The position numbers and the translations under genes are program-made. A stretch of DNA of 64,000 nt. Source: Actinomadura cremea (GTDB lineage Bacteria; Actinomycetota; Actinomycetes; Streptosporangiales; Streptosporangiaceae). How positions within the stretch are numbered: the stretch's first letter is position 1; every line of letters begins with the position of its first letter. This document shows positions 41,079 through 49,812 of this stretch, one piece after another. The DNA lies in contig NZ_BMRF01000001.1 of NCBI RefSeq assembly GCF_014648495.1, forward strand, positions 992,001 through 1,056,000. The letters run 5' to 3'. The notes beneath the pieces were generated by a model. It worked only from the letters and a program-made list of their open reading frames with translations. It searched no databases and was not told the origin of the DNA.

Positions 41079-42209
41079 GTGGAGTTCCGAGTCGACCGTC
41101 AGACGCTCGCCGAGGCCGTCGCGTGGGCGGCGCGGACGCTGCCGTCCCGTCCCGCCGTCCCGGTCCTCGCGGGGATGCTGATCGAGGCCGGTGACGGGGA
41201 GCTGACCCTCGCCGGGTTCGACTACGAGGTGTCGGCGCGCGCGCGGATCGACGCGGAGATCGCCGAGCCGGGCCGGGTCCTCGTCCCGGGCAGGCTGCTG
41301 TCGGACATCGTGCGGAGCCTCCCCGCCCAGCCCGTGGAGGTCTTCACGAAGGGCTCGGAGGTCGTCGTCCGGTGCGGGCCCGCGGAGTTCGGCCTGCTCA
41401 CGATGCCCGTCGAGGACTACCCGACCCTCCCCGAGCCGCCCGCCCGCGCCGGCACGATCCCGGGCGACCTGTTCGCCGAGGCCGTCGCGCAGGTCGTCGT
41501 CGCCGCCGGCCGCGACGACACGCTCCCGATGCTGACCGGCGCCCGGATCGACATCGAGGGCGACACCATGTGGCTCGCCTGCACCGACCGGTACCGGATT
41601 GCCGCCCGCGAGCTCACCTGGTCGCCCGCCGACCCCGAGTTCACCGCGGGCGTCGTCGTCCCGGCCCGCACGCTCGCCGACACCGCGAAGGCGATCAGGC
41701 AGGGCGCCGAGGTCGCGATCGACCTCGGCGGCTCCGGCGAGGCCCTGATCGGGATCTCCGGCGGCGGCCGGACGATGACCAGCCGCCTCCTCGACGACCA
41801 GTACATCAACTACCGGGCGCGGCTCACCGGCGAGTGGACGTCGACCGCGCGCGTCCGCACGGCCCCGTTCGTCGAGGCGATCAAGCGGGCGGCGCTGGTC
41901 ACCGAGCGGAGCACGCCCGTCCGGCTCGCGTTCACGCCCGGCGAGGTGCGGATCCGGGCCGCCACCGGCGACTCGGCCCGCGCGAACGAGGCCGTCGGCG
42001 CCGAACTGGACGGCGACGAGGTCGACATCGCGTTCAGCCCCCAGTACCTCCTGGACGCGCTCGCCGGGATCCGCACCGAGTGGACGCGCCTGGAGTGCGC
42101 GGGCCCGACGAAGGCCGCGCTGATCACCGGCGTCCCCGACGAGGAGGACGCCGCCGACCGCGACACCGGCTTCCGCTACATCGCGATGCCGGTCCGGCTC
42201 ACGTCCTGA
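41079..42209 (+). CDS. DNA polymerase III beta-clamp paralogue
   Basis: 376 residues with the three clamp domains. Signs are EFRVDRQTLAEAVAWAARTL, LTLAGFDYEVSARARIDAEI, LACTDRYRIAARELTW and the terminal YIAMPVRLTS, which forms part of the partner-binding cleft. Sliding clamps tether polymerases to DNA. The main dnaN is normally next to dnaA; no dnaA is here, so this is probably an extra copy. It is 25-30 percent altered from usual motifs by eye. Lying 90 bp after ogt suggests a link to repair synthesis, which is inference. Confidence 0.88.
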   Translation: MEFRVDRQTLAEAVAWAARTLPSRPAVPVLAGMLIEAGDGELTLAGFDYEVSARARIDAEIAEPGRVLVPGRLLSDIVRSLPAQPVEVFTKGSEVVVRCGPAEFGLLTMPVEDYPTLPEPPARAGTIPGDLFAEAVAQVVVAAGRDDTLPMLTGARIDIEGDTMWLACTDRYRIAARELTWSPADPEFTAGVVVPARTLADTAKAIRQGAEVAIDLGGSGEALIGISGGGRTMTSRLLDDQYINYRARLTGEWTSTARVRTAPFVEAIKRAALVTERSTPVRLAFTPGEVRIRAATGDSARANEAVGAELDGDEVDIAFSPQYLLDALAGIRTEWTRLECAGPTKAALITGVPDEEDAADRDTGFRYIAMPVRLTS

Positions 42210-42785
42210 TCACAGGTCGAGCACAGCCAGGACGAACCGGACGTCGCGGTCGCCCGCGTTCGCGTACGAGTGCGGCCGGTCGCCGACGAACACGGCGGCC
42301 GCCCCCGCCTCCACGCGGTCGGTGCGCCCGTCCACGCCCAGCGTGAGCACGCCGTCCTCCACGTAGACGATCTCCTTGGTGCCGGGCACGTGCGGGTCGC
42401 TCTCGCGCGCCTCCCCCGGCCGCAGCTCCCAGCGCCACAGCTCCAGCGACGGCCGCGGGTCGCTGCCCGCCAGGAGCGTGCCGCGCCCGCCGTGCTCGCC
42501 CTCCCACAGCACCACGTGCCGCTCCGGCGGGAACATCCGCATCGGCGGCTCCTTCTCGACCTGCACCAGCCGCGTCAGCGGGACGCCGAGCGCGTCCGAG
42601 ATCCGGATGAGCGTGCCCAGGTTCGGGTTGCCGCGCCCCTGCTCCAGCCCGACGAGCACGCCCTTGCTCACGCCCGCCCGGCCGGCGAGCTCGTCCAGGC
42701 TCCAGCCGTGCCCGGCCCGCAGCGCACGGACGGTCCGCGCCACGGCCTCGCCGATGGCCCCCTGCTCACCCACCTGCCTGCTCAC
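42210..42785 (-). CDS. XRE-family regulator with cupin domain
   Basis: 191 residues. Residues 12-70: HTH (GWSLDELAGRAGVSKGVLVG, LEQGRGNPNLGTLIRISDAL). Residues 105-185: cupin_2 barrel (LELWRWELRPGEARESDPH, VYVEDGVLTLGVDGRTDRV, AAAVFVGDRPHSYANAG). Such proteins sense small molecules and regulate neighbouring transport or catabolic genes. Adjacent divergent genes encode a B3/4 protein and an EamA transporter. Confidence 0.92.
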   Translation of the reverse strand: MSRQVGEQGAIGEAVARTVRALRAGHGWSLDELAGRAGVSKGVLVGLEQGRGNPNLGTLIRISDALGVPLTRLVQVEKEPPMRMFPPERHVVLWEGEHGGRGTLLAGSDPRPSLELWRWELRPGEARESDPHVPGTKEIVYVEDGVLTLGVDGRTDRVEAGAAAVFVGDRPHSYANAGDRDVRFVLAVLDL

Positions 42786-42904
42786 CCACCTGCATCCTCC
42801 CGATTCGCCCGATCACCAGGATGTCACCACTACGGATGCCGGCACCCATCGCGGTCGGTACAATGACCTGTCTAGTTCATTGAAATGACCGCCGGGAGGG
42901 ATCG

Positions 42905-43561
42905 ATGCTGGAACGGATCGTCGTGGACCAGGCCGTCCGGGAACTGCGTCCCGACTTCGCCGTTCTCGCCATGACCGCCGAAGGGCTGGCGAACGGGCCG
43001 GGCGACGCCGCCTCGGCCGGCTGGCTGGAACACGCCGCCGGACGCGCCGACGCCGCGAACCCGCACGTCGAGGCGTGGCGCGAAGCGTACCGGGCGTTCG
43101 GCGCGAAGCCGAAGCGCACCCGCCCGTCCGTCGACGCGCTCATGCGCCGGGCCGTCCCGTCCATCAACCGGGTCGTGGACGCCTACAACGCGATCAGCGT
43201 CGAGTACGCGCTCCCGATCGGCGGCGAGGACCTCGACGCCTACCGCGGCCCCGCCCGCCTCGTCCGCGCCACCGGCGACGAGCCCTTCGACGTCGTCGCG
43301 TCCGGCGAACCGGCCGTCGAGCACCCCGAGCCGGGCGAGGTCGTCTGGCGGGACGACGAGGGCGTCACCTGCCGCCGCTGGAACTGGCGGCAGTGCGTCC
43401 GCACCCGCCTCACCGAGGACACCAAGAACGCCCTGTTCCTCCTGGAACGCCTCGACCCGTACCCGCTGGACACGCTGCGGGCGGCGGCCGACGACCTCAC
43501 CGCCCGGCTCCGCGAGATCTCCCCGGACGTCCGGATCGCCACCCGGCTGCTCGCATGGTGA
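42905..43561 (+). CDS. B3/B4 tRNA-binding domain protein
   Basis: 218 residues. The B3/B4 domain found in the PheRS beta chain is seen as EAWREAYRAFGAKPKRTRPS, ALMRRAVPSINRVVDAYNAI and VEYALPIGGEDLD. Stand-alone members may edit mischarged tRNA or amino acids. Divergent from the XRE-cupin gene and 7-bp overlapped with the following transporter, so the two downstream genes form an operon. Confidence 0.87.
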   Translation: MLERIVVDQAVRELRPDFAVLAMTAEGLANGPGDAASAGWLEHAAGRADAANPHVEAWREAYRAFGAKPKRTRPSVDALMRRAVPSINRVVDAYNAISVEYALPIGGEDLDAYRGPARLVRATGDEPFDVVASGEPAVEHPEPGEVVWRDDEGVTCRRWNWRQCVRTRLTEDTKNALFLLERLDPYPLDTLRAAADDLTARLREISPDVRIATRLLAW

Positions 43562-44448
43562 CGGTCCTCGCGCTCGGCGCCGCCCTCGCCTACGGCGTCG
43601 CGGACTTCCTCGGCGGCGCCGTCTCGCGCCGCGCCACCGCCCTGCAGGCGCTCCTGTGGTGCGTGCCCGTCGGGTTCGTCGTCGTCCTCACCGCGGCCCT
43701 CATCGACGGTGGCGCCCCCACGGCCACGTCCCTGGCCTGGGGGTTCGGCGCCGGAATCGCCGGCGGCACCGGCCTCATCACCTTCTACGGGGCGCTCGCC
43801 CGCGGCCCGATGAGCGTCGTCGCGCCCGTCTCGGCCCTCGCCGCCGCAATCCTCCCGGTCGCCGTCGGGGTGCTGCGCGGCGAGCGGCTGAGCACCATGG
43901 TGATCGCCGGGGTCCTGCTGTGCCTGGTCGCGATCGGCATGGTCAGCATGGAACGGGACGAGACGGAACGGGACGAGCCGGACGCCGAGGGCGCGGCGCC
44001 CGCCCCGCGGCGCCTCACCGACTCGGGCCCGGTCATGGCGGCCGTGTCCGGCGCCTGCTTCGGCGTCTTCTTCACGATCCTCGCCGCGGCCGGGGAGAGC
44101 GGCGGCCTCTGGCCCATCGTCGGCTCCCGCGTCGGCAACCTCGCCGTCGTCCTGGTCGCCGTCGTGGTCACCCTCCGCCTCCGCGGCGGGAACCTCGGCC
44201 CCCGGGTCTCCGGACGAGCCCTGATCGCCCTCGCGCTGCTCTCCGGCACCCTCGACGCGGGCGCGAACGTCCTGTTCGTCTTCGCCACCCAGCACGGCCT
44301 GCTCAGCCTCGCCGCCGTCCTGACGTCCCTCTACCCCGCGATCACCGTGCTCCTCGCCCGCGTCGCCTACAGCGAGCGCCTCCGCGCCGTCCAGCGGGTC
44401 GGCCTCGCCGTCGCCGCCACGGGCGTCGTCCTGGTCACCGCCGGTTGA
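43555..44448 (+). CDS. EamA/DMT-family transporter
   Basis: 297 residues with ten membrane segments in two EamA repeats. The first begins VLALGAALAYGVADFLGGAV with GPMSVVAPVSALAAAILPVA; the second has AVSGACFGVFFTILAAAGES and LSLAAVLTSLYPAITVLLAR. A charged loop (ERDETERDEPDAEG) joins them. Probably exports an amino acid or metabolite. ATG overlaps the end of the B3/4 gene. Confidence 0.9.
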   Translation: MVTVLALGAALAYGVADFLGGAVSRRATALQALLWCVPVGFVVVLTAALIDGGAPTATSLAWGFGAGIAGGTGLITFYGALARGPMSVVAPVSALAAAILPVAVGVLRGERLSTMVIAGVLLCLVAIGMVSMERDETERDEPDAEGAAPAPRRLTDSGPVMAAVSGACFGVFFTILAAAGESGGLWPIVGSRVGNLAVVLVAVVVTLRLRGGNLGPRVSGRALIALALLSGTLDAGANVLFVFATQHGLLSLAAVLTSLYPAITVLLARVAYSERLRAVQRVGLAVAATGVVLVTAG

Positions 44449-44506
44449 CGGGACGGCCGGGGGCGAGGCCCGCGCAGATGATCGGGTGATCGAGCGCACC
44501 GCCCGT

Positions 44507-44598
44507 CCGTCCGTGGTCGCCCGTCCGTGGTCGTCCGTCCGTGGTCGTCCGTCGGTGGTCGTCCGTCCGTGGTCGTCCGTCCGTGGTCGTCCGTCGGT
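44507..44598. repeat. 14-bp tandem repeat between convergent genes
   Basis: Six units of CCGTCCGTGGTCGT, one with a final C and one with CGG in place of CCG, plus a partial seventh. The array fills the gap between the EamA transporter and the flavin-binding protein genes. No stem is formed, so it is not a terminator. Copy number could vary between strains. Confidence 0.85.
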
Positions 44599-44603
44599 GC
44601 CGG

Positions 44604-45023
44604 TCAGGACGTGGCCTGGTCGGTGTCCTTCAGTGCGCCCCAGCCGTGCCAGCGGTCCACCCGGATCCAGGCGTTGTACCGCGTCCGGCTGCGGTCGGGG
44701 TACGGCTCGCCGGTGTAGTGCCGGGACATGCGGTCGATGTCGGCGAGGCCCGCGTCCTCGTGGATCTCGGTGACGTGACCGATCAGGGTGACGTGGGTGT
44801 ACCAGTCGCGGTCGAGGACGGTGAGGGAGACGCGCGGGTCGTGGCGCAGATGCCGGAGGCGCACGCGGCCCTCGTCCATGTTGACGAGGGCCCGGCCGCC
44901 CTCCCACAGGTACCAGGTCGGCGTGGTCACCGGGGCGCCGTCCGAGCGCACGGTGGCGATGACGCACGCGTTGGGCCTGGCGAGCATCGCCTCGGCCTCC
45001 CGGGGCAGCGGCGGCTTGGACAT
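44604..45023 (-). CDS. PNPOx-like flavin/F420-binding protein
   Basis: 139 residues. The split-barrel fold is shown by CVIATVRSDGAPVTTPTWYL, GRALVNMDEGRVRLRHLRHD and VSLTVLDRDWYTHVTLIGHV. These residues line the phosphate site for FMN or F420. The Arg-rich RVRLRHLRHDPR segment resembles F420-dependent members of mycobacteria, but cofactor choice is not settled. AGGAG precedes the ATG by five bases. Confidence 0.88.
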   Translation of the reverse strand: MSKPPLPREAEAMLARPNACVIATVRSDGAPVTTPTWYLWEGGRALVNMDEGRVRLRHLRHDPRVSLTVLDRDWYTHVTLIGHVTEIHEDAGLADIDRMSRHYTGEPYPDRSRTRYNAWIRVDRWHGWGALKDTDQATS

Positions 45024-45104
45024 GCGGACTCCTGGATGACGTCGAACGGCTTCTCGTGATCGACTACCCGGTAACGATCGCGCCGACACCAGCGAAGGCG
45101 CAGG

Positions 45105-45433
45105 TCAGGCCATCGTCCAGGGCCGGAGCTTGGCAGGGTCGAGCACCGCCCGGATGCGTGTGATCCGGTCGCCCGCGAGGTCGAACGCGTACGCCGCCCC
45201 GGTGACGCGGCCCGCCCGAGCCACCAGACCGGGCTGACCGTTGACCGTGCACTCCGTGATCGTCACGCCGGACACGGCGCCGGCGCGGCCGACGAGGAAC
45301 CGCGCGATCTCCTCGGCGCCCTCGACCGGCCGGGGCTCGGCGCCGACCACCCCGCCGCCGTCTCCCGTCGCCGTGGCGTCGGAGGCCAGCAGGCCGATGA
45401 GGGCGCCGACGTCCTTGGCCTCCCAGGCCCGCC
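45105..45433 (-). pseudogene. C-terminal fragment of an ECF41 sigma factor
   Basis: Minus-strand sequence reads AWEAKDVGALIGLLASDATA, then TGDGGGVVGAEPRPV, then VRA-like strands and the end IRAVLDPAKLRPWTMA. These are the SnoaL-like tail, DGGG and DPxKL motifs of ECF41 sigma factors. Regions 2 and 4 are absent, so it cannot direct transcription. A short plus-strand stretch opposite, ending DTAAALKAGRAAA and stop, may be the end of another lost gene. An intact ECF41 gene lies 220 bp away. Confidence 0.65.
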
Positions 45434-45582
45434 TGTGTCGTCGACACCGCTGCCGCGCTCAAGGCGGGCCGCGCCGCGGCGTGAGGCGTGCGGCCCCGGC
45501 CCGGATCGAGCGACCCGGGCCGGGCCGCTCCCCTCGGCGGCTCCGACGGGGCGGGCGTATGACCCACGCCACCGGAAGCGGA

Positions 45583-45609
45583 TGTCACAAGACGACGTCG
45601 ACCGGCATC
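45583..45609 (+). promoter_or_regulatory. ECF41-type promoter of the sigma gene
   Basis: TGTCACA at 45583-45589 is the -35 motif described for ECF41 sigma factors; 16 bp later is CATC where the consensus has CGTC. The sigma start codon is 45 bp downstream. The match fits autoregulation, which is typical for this group. Confidence 0.6.
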
Positions 45610-45653
45610 TGATGCGTGGTGCATAGTCGAGGACCGACAGGCGGGAGCCGGCC

Positions 45654-46652
45654 ATGGGCGAGCGGGCAGCGGACGCGGCGAGGCCGTTCGCTCACGAGAA
45701 CGACGCGGACACCGCGGACACCGCGGACACCGCGGACACCGTGGACACCGCGGACACCGTGGACACCGTGGACACCGTGGACACCGCGACGCGGGACTTC
45801 CTCGCCCACCGCAACCTGCTGTTCACCGTCGCCTACGAGATGCTCGGCTCGGCCGCCGACGCCGAGGACGTCCTGCAGGAGACCTGGCTGCGCTGGGCCG
45901 GTGTCGACCTCGGCACCGTGCGCGACCCGCGGGCCTACCTGGTCCGGATCACCACCCGCCAGGCCCTCGGACGGTTGCGGACGCTCCGCCGCCGCAAGGA
46001 GTCCTACGTCGGCCCCTGGCTGCCCGAGCCGCTGCTGACCGCCCCGGACGTGGCCGAGGACGTCGCGCTGGCCGACAGCGTGTCGATGGCGATGCTGCTG
46101 GTGCTGGAGACGCTCGCCCCGACCGAGCGGGCGGTGTTCGTGCTGCGCGAGGTGTTCGACCTGGCCTACGACGAGATCGCCGAGGCCGTCGGCAAGACCC
46201 CCGCCGCGGCCCGCCAGATCGCGCACCGGGCCCGGACGCACGTCGCCGCCCGCCGCCCGCGCGGGACCGCGTCCGCGGCCGAGACCCGCGGCGCGCTGCA
46301 GGCGTTCCGGCAGGCGGTCGAGACGGGCGACCTGCAAAGCCTGTTCGACGTCCTCGCACCCGACGTGGTGTTCCTGGGCGATGGCGGCGGTGTCGCCCGG
46401 GCGGCGACCGAACCGGTCGTGGGGGCGGGCCGGGTGGCCCCGCTGGCCGCCGGGGTGCGCAGGTTCGGCGCCGCGGCGTCGCTGCGGGAGGCGCAGGTCA
46501 ACGGCCATCCGGCGCTGGTCCTGCGGCTGGACGGCCGGGTCGACACCGTCTTCGCGGTGCGCGTCGACGACGGCCTCGTCACCGGTGTGTACGCCGTCCG
46601 CAACCCCGGCAAGCTGACCCGCATGGAGCGCGAGACCGCCCTGCACCGCTGA
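45654..46652 (+). CDS. ECF41-family RNA polymerase sigma factor (SigJ-like)
   Basis: 332 residues. Residues 15-45 are a DTA/DTV repeat. Sigma region 2 covers about 50-115 (LLFTVAYEMLGSAADAEDVL, QETWLRW). Region 4 covers about 150-200 (TERAVFVLREVFDLAYDEIA, GKTPAAARQIAHRAR). The SnoaL-like regulatory tail, residues 215-325, has FLGDGGGVARAATEP and NPGKL, the two motifs that contact the core and act as built-in anti-sigma. The usual ECF41 target gene (CMD or oxidoreductase) is not next to it, but an ECF41-type promoter precedes it. Confidence 0.92.
   Translation: MGERAADAARPFAHENDADTADTADTADTVDTADTVDTVDTVDTATRDFLAHRNLLFTVAYEMLGSAADAEDVLQETWLRWAGVDLGTVRDPRAYLVRITTRQALGRLRTLRRRKESYVGPWLPEPLLTAPDVAEDVALADSVSMAMLLVLETLAPTERAVFVLREVFDLAYDEIAEAVGKTPAAARQIAHRARTHVAARRPRGTASAAETRGALQAFRQAVETGDLQSLFDVLAPDVVFLGDGGGVARAATEPVVGAGRVAPLAAGVRRFGAAASLREAQVNGHPALVLRLDGRVDTVFAVRVDDGLVTGVYAVRNPGKLTRMERETALHR
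45708..45788 (+). repeat. In-frame 9-bp minisatellite in the sigma gene
   Basis: Nine copies of GACACCGYG encode DTA or DTV triplets near the N-terminus of the sigma factor. Copy changes keep the frame, so they would only alter linker length. The sequence is absent from typical ECF41 proteins. Confidence 0.85.
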
Positions 46653-46682
46653 ACCGGCGGACCGCCCGACCGCCGGCAACGG

Positions 46683-46720
46683 CGAAGGGCCGCGACCGGT
46701 TCGACGGTCGCGGCCCTTCG
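46683..46720. terminator. Bidirectional terminator between sigma and tRNA genes
   Basis: CGAAGGGCCGCGACCG pairs perfectly with CGGTCGCGGCCCTTCG over 16 bp with a 6-nt loop. It lies 31 bp after the sigma stop and 7 bp past the 3' end of the tRNA on the other strand, so it can serve both. Confidence 0.85.
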
Positions 46721-46726
46721 CGGCGG

Positions 46727-46811
46727 CGGTGGTGGTGGGATTCGAACCCACGGAAGGTTGCCCTTCACACGCTTTCGAGGCGTGCGCCCTCGTCCACTAG
46801 GCGACACCACC
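46727..46811 (-). tRNA. tRNA-Ser(CGA)
   Basis: An 85-nt class II tRNA. Acceptor GGTGGTG pairs with CACCACC, discriminator G. The anticodon arm is CACGC-CTCGAAA-GCGTG with anticodon CGA. The long variable arm GAAGGGCAACCTTCC-like marks serine. The T arm is GTGGG-TTCGAAT-CCCAC. CCA is not encoded. Intact, with its own hairpin terminator. Confidence 0.95.
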
Positions 46812-46821
46812 GCGCAAGAGC

Positions 46822-47361
46822 CTACCGGACGCGGCGCCCTGCGAAGAACTCGATCAGCGGTGCCGCGCACTCGTCGGCGAGCAGGCCCGCGACGACCTCC
46901 GGCCGGTGGTTGAGCCGCCGGTCCCTGACGACGTCCCACAGCGAGCCCACGGCGCCCGCCTTCTCGTCGACGGCCCCGTAGACGAGGCGTCCGATGCGGG
47001 CCTGGACGGACGCGCCCGCGCACATCGTGCAGGGTTCGAGCGTCACGACGAGGGTGCAGCCGGACAGCCGCCACTCGCCGCGCACGGACGCGGCGGCGCG
47101 CATCGCGACGATCTCCGCGTGGCCGGTCGGGTCGCCGGTGCGCTCCCGGTCGTTGCGCCCGGTGCCGACGACCTCCCCGGACGGGTCGAGGACGACCGCG
47201 CCGACGGGGATCTCGCCCGCGTCCGCCGCCAGCCGCGCCTCCGCCAGCGCGCGGCGCATCGCCGGGACGAGCCCGGCCGTCGGGTCGGTGCGGGCCGCGT
47301 CGGCGGGCGTCGCGTCGGCGGGCGCCGGGCCGGTGCGGGGCGGGTCTGCGGGGTCAGTCAC
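46822..47361 (-). CDS. tadA: tRNA-specific adenosine deaminase
   Basis: 179 residues from GTG. Converts A34 to inosine in tRNA-Arg(ACG). Zinc ligands are in GHAEIVAMRAAA (HAE) and TLEPCTMCAGAS (PCxxC). Residues 1-30 are an Ala/Asp/Pro-rich extension and probably not conserved. Just 10 bp downstream on the same strand end lies the tRNA-Ser gene. Its start overlaps the end of the preceding TadA-associated gene by 8 bp, so they form an operon. Confidence 0.93.
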   Translation of the reverse strand: MTDPADPPRTGPAPADATPADAARTDPTAGLVPAMRRALAEARLAADAGEIPVGAVVLDPSGEVVGTGRNDRERTGDPTGHAEIVAMRAAASVRGEWRLSGCTLVVTLEPCTMCAGASVQARIGRLVYGAVDEKAGAVGSLWDVVRDRRLNHRPEVVAGLLADECAAPLIEFFAGRRVR

Positions 47362-47791
47362 GGAGCCGGTCGAACTCCTCGCCGAACCCGGCCCGTTCGG
47401 CGACCGTCAGCAGCGCGTCGGCCGGCAGGGCCCGCTCGCCGAGGTCGGTGAGGCCGTCGGCGTCGGTCCCGAAATCGTCCAGCAGGCCCGGTTCGCCGGC
47501 CGGTTCGCCGGCCGGGACCTCCCCGACGAACTGGTTGAACAGGGCACCGAGCCCGTCGTCGCGGACGGTCGAGATGTAGGCGCGCGGTTCGTCCTGCCCG
47601 TCCAGCCGGACGACCGCGAACCAGTCGTCGTCCTCCTCGACCAGCAGCACCACGGGATCGCCGTACGACTCGACGGCGGCCTCCCGCATCAGGTCGGCGA
47701 CGTCGTCGACGTCCGCGGCCTCGGCGAGGACGGCCTCGGTGCCGACCCAGCCCTGCGGGGTCCGCGCGAAGACTGCGGCGAAAGAGGACAC
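47354..47791 (-). CDS. TadA-associated protein (first copy)
   Basis: 145 residues. The N-terminus MSSFAAVFARTPQGWVGTEA, the acidic middle and the end ALPADALLTVAERAGFGEEF match the protein family found beside tadA in actinobacteria and named for that association. Probably a helper or partner of TadA; activity not known. GTG start. Overlaps tadA by 8 bp. Confidence 0.85.
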   Translation of the reverse strand: MSSFAAVFARTPQGWVGTEAVLAEAADVDDVADLMREAAVESYGDPVVLLVEEDDDWFAVVRLDGQDEPRAYISTVRDDGLGALFNQFVGEVPAGEPAGEPGLLDDFGTDADGLTDLGERALPADALLTVAERAGFGEEFDRLRD

Positions 47792-47918
47792 GTGTCCATT
47801 GTTACCCACCGGGTTCCCCAGGTCACGCCCGCACGGGAACGCATGCCGCGGCCGGGCCGCGTCCGGCGCCGTGTACGCCCGAGGCCCGGCCCATGGGCGG
47901 GACCGCCCCGCCCCGTGC

Positions 47919-48404
47919 TCAGGCGACCGTGTCGGCGGCGCGTTCGAAGGCGGCGGCGAAGCCGATGCGGCCCGCGATGCTGAGCAGCATCTCGTCCGGG
48001 TAGAGCTCGAGGTCGCCGGAGATGGCGCCGAGCTCCATCTCGTCGAGCCCGAGGTCGGCGAAGATCGACATGTCCCCCACGGGGAGGACCTGGTCGAGTT
48101 CCTCGTCATCGGGGACGGGAATGTCCAGGTATTCCAGGACCTGGGTGGCGAGGGGCCAGTCCACCGACGCCGTGACGTCGGACAGGAACACCATCACCTC
48201 GTCGCCGAGCAGGCGGATCGCCACGAAGAAGTCGTCGCCGACCGCCACCAGCCCGACCGTGCCGCCCAGGCTCGGCTGCTGCCGCAGGGCATGGATCAGC
48301 CCCGCGAGGTCCTCGGTCAGCGCCACCGGGAGCACTTCGGCCTCCCAGGCTTCGTCCTCCCGGTACACCACGACGGCGAAATCCGTCGCGTCCACATCCG
48401 TCAT
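47919..48404 (-). CDS. TadA-associated protein (second copy)
   Basis: 161 residues. [20 protein letters not shown] resembles the start and [20 protein letters not shown] resembles the end of the neighbouring copy, so the two are tandem paralogues. Overall it is Asp/Glu-rich. GGGGTGGAC precedes the ATG. The 127-bp gap to the first copy could hold a separate promoter. Confidence 0.8.
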   Translation of the reverse strand: MTDVDATDFAVVVYREDEAWEAEVLPVALTEDLAGLIHALRQQPSLGGTVGLVAVGDDFFVAIRLLGDEVMVFLSDVTASVDWPLATQVLEYLDIPVPDDEELDQVLPVGDMSIFADLGLDEMELGAISGDLELYPDEMLLSIAGRIGFAAAFERAADTVA

Positions 48405-48585
48405 GTCCACCCCACCGGCGCGGTTCTTGCCAGGGCATGTTCGCAGATGCGGCACGCCCCCGTACGTCCCACCGCCATATTGGGGCGGGTCCGCGCGGGC
48501 GGCCGGCGCTGCGGGCGCCCGGCGGAACGAACCTACTCGATGGACGCAAGGGACGAACCGGCCGCACCGCACGTGGCGGAATGCG

Positions 48586-48933
48586 TCAGTTGATGCGGAA
48601 CGTGCGGCGGCGCAGCGCCGCGTGGATCCGGGCGCGCCGCGACCGGTGCGGGGTCACGCGGCGGCGCAGCTCGCGCGCCTCCGCCAGCTCCCGCAGGAAC
48701 ACCGCGCGGCGGCGCAGATGCTCGCGCACCTCCTCGGGCGAGATGTCCCCCTGCGGCCCGGGACGGGACGGTGCGCGCCCCTCGTCGCCCATGCGGTCGC
48801 CCGCGCGGTCCGGTGTGCGGTCCGCCGTGCGGCGGCCGGCTGTGATGTCGCTCACGGACGGGTCGGTCGAGTCCGGCGCGGGGTCGCGGGCCGGCCCCGG
48901 CGGCGTCGGCTGCTGATCGCTGTCGCGGCTCAT
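48586..48933 (-). CDS. Arg-rich hypothetical protein
   Basis: 115 residues. The first 60 are low-complexity Pro/Asp/Arg. The last 50 ([40 protein letters not shown]) form one long basic helix, which may bind nucleic acid. I do not recognise the family. Reality is supported by third-position GC bias and the natural space between its neighbours. Confidence 0.5.
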   Translation of the reverse strand: MSRDSDQQPTPPGPARDPAPDSTDPSVSDITAGRRTADRTPDRAGDRMGDEGRAPSRPGPQGDISPEEVREHLRRRAVFLRELAEARELRRRVTPHRSRRARIHAALRRRTFRIN

Positions 48934-49017
48934 ACCCGTTTCGTGCCCAGCTCACGCGCGTCCTATCCTGCTTCGTCCCGGACCGGACGAACACCACATG
49001 TCGGCTACCGTGTGCGC

Positions 49018-49656
49018 ATGCAGACCCTCGCCGTCGACCACCCGCTCGTCGCGCACAAGCTCACCACCCTGCGGGACTCGCGCACCGACTCGCCCACGTT
49101 CCGCCGCCTGGCCGACGAGCTGGTCACCCTGCTCGCCTACGAGGCCACCCGCGACGTCCGGGTCGCCGAGGTCACGGTCCCGACCCCGCTGGTGGACGCC
49201 GAGGGCGTCCAGCTCGCGAGCCCGAAGCCGCTGGTCGTCCCGATCCTGCGCGCGGGCCTCGGGATGCTGGACGGCATGACCCGGCTGCTGCCCACCGCCG
49301 AGGTGGGCTTCCTCGGCATGATCCGGGACGAGGGCTCCCTGCAGGCCCAGACGTACGCGACGCGGCTGCCCGACGACCTGTCCGGCCGGCAGTGCTACGT
49401 CCTGGACCCCATGCTCGCGACCGGCGGGACGCTCGCCGCCGCGATCCGGCTGCTGTGCGAGCGGGGCGCCACCGACGTCACCGCGATCTGCCTGCTGGCC
49501 GCGCCCGAGGGGCTGAAGTACCTGGAGGGGGCCTTCACCGACATCACCGCGCCCATCCGCGTCGTCACCGCCGCGATCGACTCGCACCTGAACGAGCAGG
49601 GCTTCATCGTCCCCGGACTCGGCGACGCGGGGGACCGGCTGTACGGCGTCGTCTGA
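49018..49656 (+). CDS. upp: Uracil phosphoribosyltransferase
   Basis: 212 residues. Salvages uracil to UMP using PRPP. The PRPP loop is [17 protein letters not shown], the uracil loop ends [20 protein letters not shown], and [16 protein letters not shown] is the usual central motif. Full length. Monocistronic; adjacent gene content is not informative. Confidence 0.95.
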   Translation: MQTLAVDHPLVAHKLTTLRDSRTDSPTFRRLADELVTLLAYEATRDVRVAEVTVPTPLVDAEGVQLASPKPLVVPILRAGLGMLDGMTRLLPTAEVGFLGMIRDEGSLQAQTYATRLPDDLSGRQCYVLDPMLATGGTLAAAIRLLCERGATDVTAICLLAAPEGLKYLEGAFTDITAPIRVVTAAIDSHLNEQGFIVPGLGDAGDRLYGVV

Positions 49657-49812
49657 GTGACCACGCGGTCGCGATCGGGGCCCTGAAGATGTTCGTTTCC
49701 CCTGGTAGGGGGTATTGAGCACCCACGGAACGCCAGTGCGCGTTCCCCTCCGCCGCCACGGCACAGGGGACCGTTACGGACCGGGCGGCGTGAGCGAGCT
49801 CGAGGATGTCCA

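Noticed and set aside
41079-42209. Beta clamp as a sign that oriC is here.
   Set aside because: No dnaA, recF or gyrB is adjacent and there is no DnaA-box cluster beside it. It is treated as a paralogue.
45440-45485. Plus-strand end DTAAALKAGRAAA as the terminus of a real gene.
   Set aside because: Too short to assign and opposite to the ECF41 fragment; kept only as a remark in that entry.
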